Positions 7,308 through 15,045 of a DNA stretch of 64,000 bases are shown here, one piece after another. Every line of letters starts with the position of its first letter. Within the stretch, counting starts at the first letter, position 1. Location of the stretch: contig JAFUOH010000017.1 in NCBI GenBank assembly GCA_017482055.1, forward strand, positions 1-64,000. The letters are read 5' to 3'. The translations under genes were made by a program, and so were the position numbers. The DNA is from Clostridia bacterium. Its GTDB lineage: Bacteria; Bacillota; Clostridia; Oscillospirales; CAG-272. The notes below the pieces were generated by a model. The model ran no database searches, was not told where the DNA came from, and worked only from the letters and a program-made list of their open reading frames with translations.

Positions 7308-9077
7308 TTACACCTCCTGCACTTCGCAAGAAGTGCTATAGCTTTCTTCAAGATTTTTCTGTGTGGTATAGAGCTTTGCATAACCGCCGCCCTTTGCCAT
7401 CAGCTCGTCGTGGGTTCCGCTTTCCATAAGCTCACCCGATTCCATGTAATAAATGAGGTCGGAAGGAACAACGTTGGCAAGGCGGTGAGAGATTACGACA
7501 ACTGCCTTTTCTCTTGACAGAGCCTTGATATTTGCCATAATGATGGCTTCGCTCTCAATATCGATATTGCTCGTGGCTTCGTCAAATACGTAAATGTCCT
7601 TGTTTGCCACAAGGTTGACCGCAAGAGCGAGTCTTTGCTTCTGACCACCCGAAATATTGGCGGCATCCTCGGTGATCACCTTGTCAAGACCGCTCGTTCC
7701 GGCGTCAGCTTCGCTGCCGCGGATGAAGTCAAGAAGGTTGACCTTTTCAAGCGCCGCATAGATTTCCTCGTCGGTCACGTTTTTGTTGGCGAGCATAAAG
7801 TTTGCTCTGACCGTTTCATTGAAAATATAGGTGTTGTAGCTGACAACTGCGAGGTGCGAATAATAAGACTCACGAGAAAGGCTTTCAAGCGCTTTGCCAC
7901 CTACCGTTACAATACCCGATTGGGGTCTGAATGCCCCAAACAGCATATTGACCACGGTAGATTTACCGCATCCCGATTCACCCACGATGGAGGTCATGCC
8001 TTGCTTCGGGAAGGTCATAGTCACATTTTTCAGCACATCGCGCTTGCCGTCATAAGAGAAGGTCACGTTATCCACCTTGATTTCCGTATCTTCTACCGTG
8101 TCCACTCCCCAAACGGTATCGGGCTGTTCGAGAAGCGAAAGTATCTTTTTGCCTGCACTCGCGCCGTTCATGGCAACATGAAACGCCGAGCCAAATGCGC
8201 GAAGCGGAAGGAAAAAGTCCACCGCCACGAGAATGAGGAACAACGCCGCCACGGGAGATAAGCCCCAATTCGTCACGGCGATGATAGCCATCGCAATTCC
8301 GAGTCCTGCACCGCCGTATGCCACCAAGTCCATAATGGTGGTGCTTGCCAGCTGCATGACGAGGACTTTCATCGTGATCTTGCGGAAATCCTCGCTTGTT
8401 TCGTTCATCTTGTTATGCTGTGCTTCATCGGCTTTGAATATTTTGAGTTCCTTTAAGCCCTGAACGCTGTCAAGGAAGGAGTCGCCCATAGAGGTGTACT
8501 TGCCCCAATACTTTGCAAAGATCTTTTTTGCGTATTTCGATACAGCGATAATGGATACGGGGATCAGCGGTACACAGCAAAGGAGAACGACTGCCACGCG
8601 CCATTCGATGCCGACCGTAATGCCGAACAGAATGAAGGGCGCGAGCATTGCATAGAAGAACTGCGGAATGTAGGAGGAATAGTAGAGATCAAGTTGCTCT
8701 ACACCCTCCATCGACACCTGCGTCAGCCCTGCCATACTCATACCGTCGGTAGATCGAACGCCGAGTTTTAGGATCTTGTTATATACTCGTGCGCGTAGGT
8801 CTTTCTTTGCCTTTCTGCCGAGAGTGTCTTTGAGATCCCCGACAATTCGGGTTGTCGTGTATCTTACCGCGATTCCGACCACCGCGCACACGGCAGGCCA
8901 CAGGAAGATGACAGCACCGCCGCTGTATTCGTCGTAATGGATGGCGAGCTTTATCGCCCAACAGATCGAGGCGGTAATACCAACGTTTGCGAACAAACCA
9001 AGCACCATCAATGCGACGGTGAAAAATATGTATTTCTTATTGTCCCCGAGTAATCGGAGCAGATTTTTATCAATCAT
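7308..9077 (-). CDS. ABC transporter, fused permease/ATPase, CydD-like half-exporter
   Basis: The first and larger half-transporter (589 residues) of a heterodimeric exporter. A transmembrane domain with six predicted helices is followed by an ATPase domain with Walker A GESGCGKST, signature ISGGQKQR, Walker B IYVFDEAT and the H-loop ISHRLA. The signature and Walker B Glu are intact here, and the partner also retains a Glu after its Walker B Asp, so neither site looks obviously degenerate. ATG at 9077 is preceded by GGAGGTAAGCC. It is the promoter-proximal gene of a four-gene operon under a promoter with two GTTAGCA-type palindromes. Confidence 0.88.
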   Translation of the reverse strand: MIDKNLLRLLGDNKKYIFFTVALMVLGLFANVGITASICWAIKLAIHYDEYSGGAVIFLWPAVCAVVGIAVRYTTTRIVGDLKDTLGRKAKKDLRARVYNKILKLGVRSTDGMSMAGLTQVSMEGVEQLDLYYSSYIPQFFYAMLAPFILFGITVGIEWRVAVVLLCCVPLIPVSIIAVSKYAKKIFAKYWGKYTSMGDSFLDSVQGLKELKIFKADEAQHNKMNETSEDFRKITMKVLVMQLASTTIMDLVAYGGAGLGIAMAIIAVTNWGLSPVAALFLILVAVDFFLPLRAFGSAFHVAMNGASAGKKILSLLEQPDTVWGVDTVEDTEIKVDNVTFSYDGKRDVLKNVTMTFPKQGMTSIVGESGCGKSTVVNMLFGAFRPQSGIVTVGGKALESLSRESYYSHLAVVSYNTYIFNETVRANFMLANKNVTDEEIYAALEKVNLLDFIRGSEADAGTSGLDKVITEDAANISGGQKQRLALAVNLVANKDIYVFDEATSNIDIESEAIIMANIKALSREKAVVVISHRLANVVPSDLIYYMESGELMESGTHDELMAKGGGYAKLYTTQKNLEESYSTSCEVQEV

Positions 9078-9096
9078 GGCTTACCTCCAAGAAGCA

Positions 9097-9112
9097 GTTA
9101 GCATCGTCTAAC
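9097..9112 (-). promoter_or_regulatory. Second GTTAG/CTAAC operator copy
   Basis: GTTAGCATCGTCTAAC, an imperfect copy of the palindrome at 9147-9162, exactly 50 bp further into the transcript, between the main operator and the start codon. Both copies are followed by a similar stretch ending in GTATT, making a ~25-bp direct repeat. Confidence 0.65.
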
Positions 9113-9146
9113 CGACGTATTCAAGAAAGCAGATGCCACCAAGCGG

Positions 9147-9197
9147 GTTAGCATCTGCTAACTGATGTATTATATCACAAAAAAATAGAATTGTCAA
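9147..9197 (-). promoter_or_regulatory. Promoter and primary operator of the ABC exporter operon
   Basis: TTGACA (9192-9197), 17 bp and TATAAT (9169-9174) on the minus strand form a perfect promoter with an extended -10 (TGTGA). Six bp further lies GTTAGCA-TC-TGCTAAC (9147-9162), a perfect 7+7 palindrome over the start site. Its form suits a TetR-type repressor, but no such gene lies in the window. Confidence 0.82.
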
Positions 9198-9240
9198 TTG
9201 GGTGAACAAAAAACAACAAAAAATGTTCTCACGCCTTCAG

Positions 9241-9798
9241 TTATTTCAACTTTGTTCCATCCGAGAACGCCTGACCGACACGCTCGCCAAGATTCCAATA
9301 CGCGTGTGTCACTCCATCATAGCAAATTGGGTCAAGAAGCTTCGCATCTATCCTGCCGTCCGCATCAATGATGCTTTCATCAGCTGAGATATTGACAATC
9401 TCGCCGATGCAAATGCCGTCCTCATTAAATTTAAGCAATTTGCACTCCGCCGTCATCGGCAGTTCGGCAATGATCGGCGCATTGACATACTCGCTCTTGA
9501 CGGCATTAAATCCTGCTTTTGCAAATTTGTCCGGCACGTCATTGGCTGAAACAATGCCGACATAATCGCAAGGCACGACAGTCTTAGTCGTTGCAAAGCT
9601 AACGGTAAACGCTCCGTTTTTCTTAATATTTTGTGTAGTCTTGTGATCGTCGGCAAGGCAGACCATTATCTGATTTGTATCGTAGATGCCGCCCCAGGCA
9701 GCATTCATCGCATTTGGAGTGCCGTTTTCGTCGTATGTGCCCACGATCAATACAGGCATGGGGTACAACCATGTTTTGGGTCCGAAATTTTTACGCAT
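9241..9798 (-). CDS. Flavin reductase-family FMN-binding protein
   Basis: A 185-residue split-barrel flavin reductase domain protein. Features seen are the start GPKTWLYPMPVLIVGTYDENG, TPNAMNAAWGG at about 30-40 and SFATTKTVVPCDYVGIVSAND in the middle, typical of anaerobe flavoredoxin-like members. It may carry FMN and act as an electron carrier or flavin reductase. The start ATG at 9798 follows GAAAGGGGATTTATT; upstream in-frame codons lack a binding site. It is convergent to nothing nearby and lies 68 bp downstream of the thpR stop on the same strand, so it may be an independent unit or the operon tail. Confidence 0.85.
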   Translation of the reverse strand: MRKNFGPKTWLYPMPVLIVGTYDENGTPNAMNAAWGGIYDTNQIMVCLADDHKTTQNIKKNGAFTVSFATTKTVVPCDYVGIVSANDVPDKFAKAGFNAVKSEYVNAPIIAELPMTAECKLLKFNEDGICIGEIVNISADESIIDADGRIDAKLLDPICYDGVTHAYWNLGERVGQAFSDGTKLK

Positions 9799-9865
9799 AA
9801 TAAATCCCCTTTCAAATTTGCAGTTATTCCACATTTGATTTTCAGCTTCTATATTTAAAGATATA

Positions 9866-10381
9866 TTATTGTGTCTCAAATTGAGCCTTCACGGTATGCA
9901 GCGCCGTATACACATGCTTGCCGCCGATCGGCTCCGATTTGAACAGCGTGATCCGCGACACCACGGTCTTTATGTGTGCATCAAGCTCGGCTTTGCCGAA
10001 AAATCTCCGCGCAAGCGTAACATGCGGACGAAAATCACGCGCTTCAAGACAAAAGCCCTTATCCCGCAGTGCCGCACACAGCTCGGACTGCGTCCCGGTA
10101 AGCTCAGGTGTACGATATACGGACAGGCACAAAAGCCCGTCACCTAACTTTTCTTCCCCATGCATCTCAATTTTCATAGGCGCAAACCGCAGCGTTTCCA
10201 TAGCGTTTATAACGTCCTGCGCCCGCTCATCCGATACCTCTCCGAGAAACGCCAGTGTCAAGTGCAGATTTTCATCCCGCGAATAGTCTGCCTTATGATA
10301 TACAGCACGGTGTGCTTCCCTCAGTGCGGCAAGCTTTTGGTTGACGGCAGGCTCGAAATTCACAGCAATAAATAAGCGCAT
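9866..10381 (-). CDS. thpR: RNA 2',3'-cyclic phosphodiesterase (2H phosphoesterase)
   Basis: Hydrolyses 2',3'-cyclic phosphodiester ends of RNA. The 171-residue protein has the two HxTx motifs of the 2H family: HLTLAFLG at about residue 40 and HVTLARRF at about residue 120, with the N-terminal MRLFIAVNF start typical of ThpR/LigT. The ribosome binding site GGAGGTTAGTT overlaps the stop codon of the FliB-like gene, so the two are translationally coupled. The family is housekeeping-like with diffuse physiological role; sequence gives no more specific substrate. Confidence 0.9.
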   Translation of the reverse strand: MRLFIAVNFEPAVNQKLAALREAHRAVYHKADYSRDENLHLTLAFLGEVSDERAQDVINAMETLRFAPMKIEMHGEEKLGDGLLCLSVYRTPELTGTQSELCAALRDKGFCLEARDFRPHVTLARRFFGKAELDAHIKTVVSRITLFKSEPIGGKHVYTALHTVKAQFETQ

Positions 10382-10383
10382 AA

Positions 10384-11259
10384 CTAACCTCCGAGCACCT
10401 CACGGCACAGCTTCGCAAGTCCGCAGCAGTCTGAGAGAAAATCATATATTCTATCAAGATTGTCGGTGTCGTATTCAACCTCTTTTGAAAAATCCTTTGC
10501 CGCTGTGACAAGGTCGCCGCCCATCGCCGCTATCATAACAAGCGATGCGGCGGTAAATTTTATACACAGAGTCTCGCCAAGCTCGAAATAATAGCGAAAT
10601 AAAAAATACGCCGCCAGCTTTATATAGCGCTTGTCCGTCACGGAAACGGGAGCATCCGAAAAGCCCCCCGCAAAGCTCGGATCAAGCGCCTCAAGCAAGG
10701 TGTACAGCCGACGAAGCTTCGGATAAAGCTCCGCATCGGGCTCGTCATCGATCAGCCGCGCCAAGCGCTCGCCGAGCGTACCGCCACCGCTTGTTATATG
10801 GCGAATGAGCATGAGCTGACGTGCCACCGTTTCCTCTTCCACGGCGCTCATACGCTCTCCGTCATCCTCATAAACAAATTCGCAGGACTCAGTCAGCCAC
10901 AGCCGTGCCGCTTCCGGGCAGCACAGTCCCACACCGACCTCCGTCACACCATCGCTTCCCGAATAAAACCGCGGATGCTCACGGCAGATATCGCACAATG
11001 CGCCCTCACCGAGCCTTAGGATAAGCTCGCAGAGATTGTCGCCCCGCAGAAACGGGCACCGTTCCCCTTCCCGACACAGCTGAACGCTGTCCTCGCACCT
11101 CAATTTTGAGCGAACATATTCTCCGTTTTCTCCCGTAAGCGTACTGTAATATTCGGCGGTATCCTCATCCACGTCTATCTCCCATCCCGCACAGCAGGTA
11201 TCGGGGCAGTCGGAGGCGATGCATCGGAAGCTATCGAAAAATTTCGGTTTGATAATCAT
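10384..11259 (-). CDS. FliB-like Cys-rich protein (flagellin lysine-N-methylase family)
   Basis: A 291-residue protein of the family annotated as flagellin lysine-N-methylase. The N-terminus has Cys13, Cys18, Cys22 and Cys23 (FRCIASDCPDTCCAGWEID), followed by a second set in CREGERCPFL, NLCEL and LCDICREHPRF around residues 60-95. Such clusters bind iron-sulfur or zinc. No flagellin or flagellar gene is present in the window, and family members occur in non-motile gut Clostridia, so methylation of flagellin is doubtful here. It overlaps the upstream membrane-protein gene by 4 bp (ATGA) and precedes thpR by 2 bp. Confidence 0.8.
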   Translation of the reverse strand: MIIKPKFFDSFRCIASDCPDTCCAGWEIDVDEDTAEYYSTLTGENGEYVRSKLRCEDSVQLCREGERCPFLRGDNLCELILRLGEGALCDICREHPRFYSGSDGVTEVGVGLCCPEAARLWLTESCEFVYEDDGERMSAVEEETVARQLMLIRHITSGGGTLGERLARLIDDEPDAELYPKLRRLYTLLEALDPSFAGGFSDAPVSVTDKRYIKLAAYFLFRYYFELGETLCIKFTAASLVMIAAMGGDLVTAAKDFSKEVEYDTDNLDRIYDFLSDCCGLAKLCREVLGG

Positions 11260-12494
11260 CTGAATACGAATCCTCTCTCCCGAAGCAGCTTTGCAAGCTC
11301 ACTGTAACGGGTAAAGTAACGAAGCTCCCGTTTGCCTGACGGCTTTGTGCAGACACCGAGGCAGAACACATACGGCTTACCGTCATATGTAAAGCGCAGA
11401 TACCGCTCGCCTGCAGACTGAGTCGGCGGTGTCATGGACTTGCTTCCGATACTGTCGAATTTATAGCGCTTGTTGTCTACTATTAAATGAGTTTCCGTAA
11501 TCTCCAGCTTTGCAAATACACCGCGTATCTTTGAACTGCGGTAAAACAGCATGATAGCGATCACCACCGCCGACACCGCCATAGTGCCGAGTGCGGCAAG
11601 CAGTATATCCATACCGTTAAGTGCATATCCGAATCCGAGATACCACAGGAGGAACACAAACACAGCCGCCGCCATGATAATAAGCGACGTCAGCACATTC
11701 GAGCGTTCGGCACGCTCGACAATATCGCGCTTCGGATATCGGAATTCGATCTTCCCCAGCTCCGGTGCCGTCACCTTTGACTTCGGTGCCTCTTCACGCA
11801 GCTCGATAGGCTCGCTCTTATAGTCGATGCGCAGCACGGATTCGTCGATCTTCGATATTTCGGGCAGTTGATTGTAATCCGCGGGTATCCCCTTCGAATA
11901 GATCTCGTCCGCATCATCATCCGAATACGGGGCTTCGATCTCGATCTTGACCGCCGGCATCTCCGTTTTGAGCTCCGCGTACTTTACTTCGGGCTCGGGT
12001 GCCTTTACAGTCTCGGGCGATGTCATATCTGACTTATCTTCTTTCAGGATAGTTTCCGACTTATATTCACCCGCGGCGTTTCTGCGCAGATAATATGCAG
12101 TCTGCCGCTTTTGAATATCATTTGAGATTTCATTAAGCGTTTTCTTATCAAAGCCGCCGAATTTAAGCGTTTCGGTGCGATGGGAGCGTCTATCCTCCGC
12201 ACAAATCCCCGCTTGACTGTCGGAGCTGAAGTAGTAGGTCTCAAAGCCAAGTGTGCGGGATTTTCCCTTATGCTTATACACGATTCCGTCAGCACGCACC
12301 GTAACCGTGGGCGAGCACATAACCTCATATACAATGACGCCGAACACCACAGGGTTGAACAGCGCAACCGCCATCGTAAAATTTCCTGTTGTCACTATTG
12401 AAAAAAAGCACAGAATAAACATGAAAAGCATAAAGCCCTTCACGGCACTTACAATATGCGCACCCAAGGATTTTTTATAAATCTTGCTTTCCAA
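11256..12494 (-). CDS. Membrane protein with two copies of a TM-hairpin plus PH-like domain unit
   Basis: A 412-residue protein of unrecognised family. Two hydrophobic hairpins (about residues 12-60 and 285-335) are each followed by a beta-rich domain. The first reads VRADGIVYKHKGKSRTLGFETYYF and the second LIVDNKRYKFDSIGSKSMT, which looks like a duplication of a membrane-anchored PH-like (YcxB/YdbS-type) unit. A charged Pro/Glu-rich linker of ~130 residues separates them. I chose TTG at 12494, which has GGGAGG at 8 bp; a GTG at 12503 overlaps that site. It is first in an operon with the FliB-like gene and thpR. Function unknown. Confidence 0.65.
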   Translation of the reverse strand: MESKIYKKSLGAHIVSAVKGFMLFMFILCFFSIVTTGNFTMAVALFNPVVFGVIVYEVMCSPTVTVRADGIVYKHKGKSRTLGFETYYFSSDSQAGICAEDRRSHRTETLKFGGFDKKTLNEISNDIQKRQTAYYLRRNAAGEYKSETILKEDKSDMTSPETVKAPEPEVKYAELKTEMPAVKIEIEAPYSDDDADEIYSKGIPADYNQLPEISKIDESVLRIDYKSEPIELREEAPKSKVTAPELGKIEFRYPKRDIVERAERSNVLTSLIIMAAAVFVFLLWYLGFGYALNGMDILLAALGTMAVSAVVIAIMLFYRSSKIRGVFAKLEITETHLIVDNKRYKFDSIGSKSMTPPTQSAGERYLRFTYDGKPYVFCLGVCTKPSGKRELRYFTRYSELAKLLRERGFVFR

Positions 12495-12618
12495 AATCGG
12501 CACCTCCCGTAAATATGATCCTATACCGTTATTATACTATATATTCGCTCAAAAATCAAGTCGAACTTTGATATCACAGCGCTTTACTAAATTATTTGGT
12601 TAATTTTTTATGAATAAT

Positions 12619-12647
12619 TTGAATTTCCGACTATTTTGTGATACAAT
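12619..12647 (+). promoter_or_regulatory. Promoter of cdaA-cdaR
   Basis: TTGAAT (12619-12624), 17-bp spacer and TACAAT (12642-12647) with the extended -10 TGTGA. The preceding bases TTTTGTGATACAAT match three other promoters in this window. The leader to the ATG is about 65 nt. Confidence 0.75.
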
Positions 12648-12719
12648 ATATATAGGGGATGTGTGCGCATTCGATTACGGCATTCCCGCAAGTTTCAACT
12701 GTGAAGGAATCGGGGCTTT

Positions 12720-13601
12720 ATGGAATATATCAGAACGTCTTTTTCGTATATGTGGAACATAATCTCGGCAGGATCCTTTATCGATATCATTGATATTGCG
12801 ATCGTGGCGTTTGTGTTTTATTATGTCTATAAATTCGTGCGTGAACGGCGCGCAGGCAAGCTGGCGGTGGGTATACTTATCCTGCTGCTCGTACTGCTTC
12901 TCAGCGAGATACTCGAGATGCACGCCCTCGGATTCATATTGACAAACATCTTCCAGGTAGGAATAATCGCGCTTATCATCCTGTTCCAGCCCGAGCTTCG
13001 ATCTGCACTTGAAAAGGTGGGCGCAGAGCCGCTTCGCGGACTCCGCAACATCAGCGAAAACAAGGCGGGAACAGATGTGCAGACCACCGCTATGATCGGC
13101 GAGATCACCCAGGCGGTCTGCGACATGTCGCTTGATAAGACAGGCGCACTGATCGTCATCGAGCGCAGCACAAAGCTCGGCGATATTATAAAAAGCGGAA
13201 CAGTAGTCAACGCTAATGTTAACTCCTTCCTCATAAGAAACATATTTTTCAACAAAGCACCGCTCCACGACGGCGCCATGATAATAAAGGACGGACGTAT
13301 TTTCTCGGCAGGCTGTTTTCTGCCGCTGTCCACCAACGATGATATCATCAAGGATCTCGGAACACGTCATCGCGCCGCTATCGGAATGAGCGAAAACAGC
13401 GATGCGGTGATTATAGTCGTATCCGAGGAAACGGGCTCGATATCCATAGCGTTTGAAGGTCAATTGAAGCGCAATTACAGCTACAACACATTAAAAACAG
13501 AGCTTTGTCACCTGCTCCTCCCCGAGGATGAAACGGCAAAGCAGCAGAAAAAGGCAGTACTGCCTCTCTTCGGCAAGAAGGACGACAAGTCGGACAAATA
13601 A
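12720..13601 (+). CDS. cdaA: Diadenylate cyclase CdaA (membrane-bound c-di-AMP synthase)
   Basis: Condenses two ATP to cyclic di-AMP, which controls potassium and osmolyte balance and cell-wall homeostasis. The 293-residue protein has three N-terminal membrane helices (about 20-90) then a DAC (DisA_N) domain with catalytic DGA at 184-186 and GTRHRAA at 214-220. The C-terminal ~40 residues are charged. The next gene, 23 bp downstream, is its usual regulator cdaR. The usual third partner glmM is missing. KtrAB, a classical c-di-AMP target, is encoded 12 kb away. Confidence 0.96.
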   Translation: MEYIRTSFSYMWNIISAGSFIDIIDIAIVAFVFYYVYKFVRERRAGKLAVGILILLLVLLLSEILEMHALGFILTNIFQVGIIALIILFQPELRSALEKVGAEPLRGLRNISENKAGTDVQTTAMIGEITQAVCDMSLDKTGALIVIERSTKLGDIIKSGTVVNANVNSFLIRNIFFNKAPLHDGAMIIKDGRIFSAGCFLPLSTNDDIIKDLGTRHRAAIGMSENSDAVIIVVSEETGSISIAFEGQLKRNYSYNTLKTELCHLLLPEDETAKQQKKAVLPLFGKKDDKSDK

Positions 13602-13624
13602 TCATACTGAAAGGGCATATCTCG

Positions 13625-14914
13625 ATGCGCAAAGAAACAAATAAAGCGCCCGCACAAAGCGAATATGAGCAGCATGTTGCCGAATCGGGCGGCGATTATC
13701 AGGTCAGTACAAGTAAATATCAGAATGCGGTCGCAAAGGTACTGTGCGTTCTGGCGGCGATAATTCTGTGGTTCTATGTTGTCGGCACAAACACAGCTAT
13801 CGAGGAAAAGGTGTTCTCGGGTGTACCGGTGGCGATCGAAAATCTTGAGGTCATCGAATCCGAGCTTGGAATGTCGGTCATCAGCGGTTACGATTACACC
13901 GTGGATCTCACCTTGCAGGGCGCAAAATCCGAGCTTGACCGACTCTCCGTCGAGGATATCACGGTGTACGTTGATGTTGGAAGCATCACGGCATCGGGTG
14001 AACAGGCACTTGAAGTCAAGACCTCGCTTCCGAGCGGTATATCCGTTGTAAAACAGTCAGCGAGCCTTATCAGGGTATATATCGACAAGAGCATTTCCAT
14101 AAGCGTTCCGCTCCGAGTGGAGCCGCACTATTCCATCGAATCTGCGTATGAGCTCGGAATACCCGTACCGAGCGTTGAAACTGTCAACGTAACAGGTCCC
14201 GCAGCAGAGCTCGACAAGGTAGCATACGCACTTTTGTCCCTTGATCTCGGACGTATAAACAAATCCATAACGGCGACAGGCAAGCCCATCCTTGTTGACG
14301 AAACGGGTGCTGAGATAGAGAGCGCATATGTTAAGCTGCAGACAGGCGAAGTTTCGGTTCAGGTTCCGGTATACACCTACAAGGATGTTTATCTCGCCGC
14401 TGAATATAAGCATGGCTTCTATAATGCCTCAAACGTCGCTGTAAAATTCTCCCCCGAGTCTGTGCGTCTTAAAGGCGATCCCGACGTGCTTGCAGAAATA
14501 GACAGTGTCGCTATCCTTATTGACGAAAAGAAAGTGATCGACGACGGTGTGCTCAACGCCAATATTCCCGAGCTTGAAAACATCGAGAATGTCAGCGGTA
14601 TCACAACCGTCAGTGTGTCCATCGTCCATAAGAACACAGACACCCGTACGATGACCGTTGACAATCTGGTGGTGCTGAATCCCGATGACCTCGACTACAT
14701 GCTCGAATCCTCGACAGTGGACGTAACCTTCCGCGGCACCAAGCAGCGTTTATCGCTTCTTAACCAGAATAATGTCACCGCCACCCTTGATCTCGGTAAC
14801 ATAGTGGATGTCCCCGGACTTCAGATGGTACCGCTTACGATAACCATAACAAATGCGCTTTCAAGCAACGTATACGAGATCGGTACCTATGAGATGGGTG
14901 TTCTTATCGAGTAG
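13625..14914 (+). CDS. cdaR: YbbR-domain protein CdaR, regulator of CdaA
   Basis: A 429-residue membrane-anchored protein. A single N-terminal helix (about 42-60, VLCVLAAIILWFYVVGT) precedes four YbbR-type beta domains outside the membrane, each with the pattern VTFRGTKQRLSLL / VNVTGPAAELDKV. CdaR modulates CdaA activity in Bacilli through a direct membrane contact. It follows cdaA in the same operon and is closed by a strong terminator, so the operon here is only cdaA-cdaR. Confidence 0.93.
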   Translation: MRKETNKAPAQSEYEQHVAESGGDYQVSTSKYQNAVAKVLCVLAAIILWFYVVGTNTAIEEKVFSGVPVAIENLEVIESELGMSVISGYDYTVDLTLQGAKSELDRLSVEDITVYVDVGSITASGEQALEVKTSLPSGISVVKQSASLIRVYIDKSISISVPLRVEPHYSIESAYELGIPVPSVETVNVTGPAAELDKVAYALLSLDLGRINKSITATGKPILVDETGAEIESAYVKLQTGEVSVQVPVYTYKDVYLAAEYKHGFYNASNVAVKFSPESVRLKGDPDVLAEIDSVAILIDEKKVIDDGVLNANIPELENIENVSGITTVSVSIVHKNTDTRTMTVDNLVVLNPDDLDYMLESSTVDVTFRGTKQRLSLLNQNNVTATLDLGNIVDVPGLQMVPLTITITNALSSNVYEIGTYEMGVLIE

Positions 14915-14921
14915 CGCTTCA

Positions 14922-14958
14922 AACGGGCTGTAGTACATAGTGCAACAGCCCGTTTTTT
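14922..14958 (+). terminator. Rho-independent terminator after cdaR
   Basis: AACGGGCTGT (14922-14931) pairs perfectly with ACAGCCCGTT (14945-14954), followed by a T6 run at 14953-14958. A second short GC hairpin (GCGGAGGCTCCGCC) follows directly. Confidence 0.92.
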
Positions 14959-15045
14959 GGGCGGAGGCTCCGCCGCATCATCCTGTTGAACGATCGAATG
15001 ATAGGTTATCATCCAATTTGATATATCGAATATTTGGAGAACAAT

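Noticed and set aside
5613-9077. True CydDC of cytochrome bd assembly
   Set aside because: Sequence resembles CydC/CydD, but cydA and cydB are absent and the context gives no link to respiration, so only a CydDC-like label is justified.
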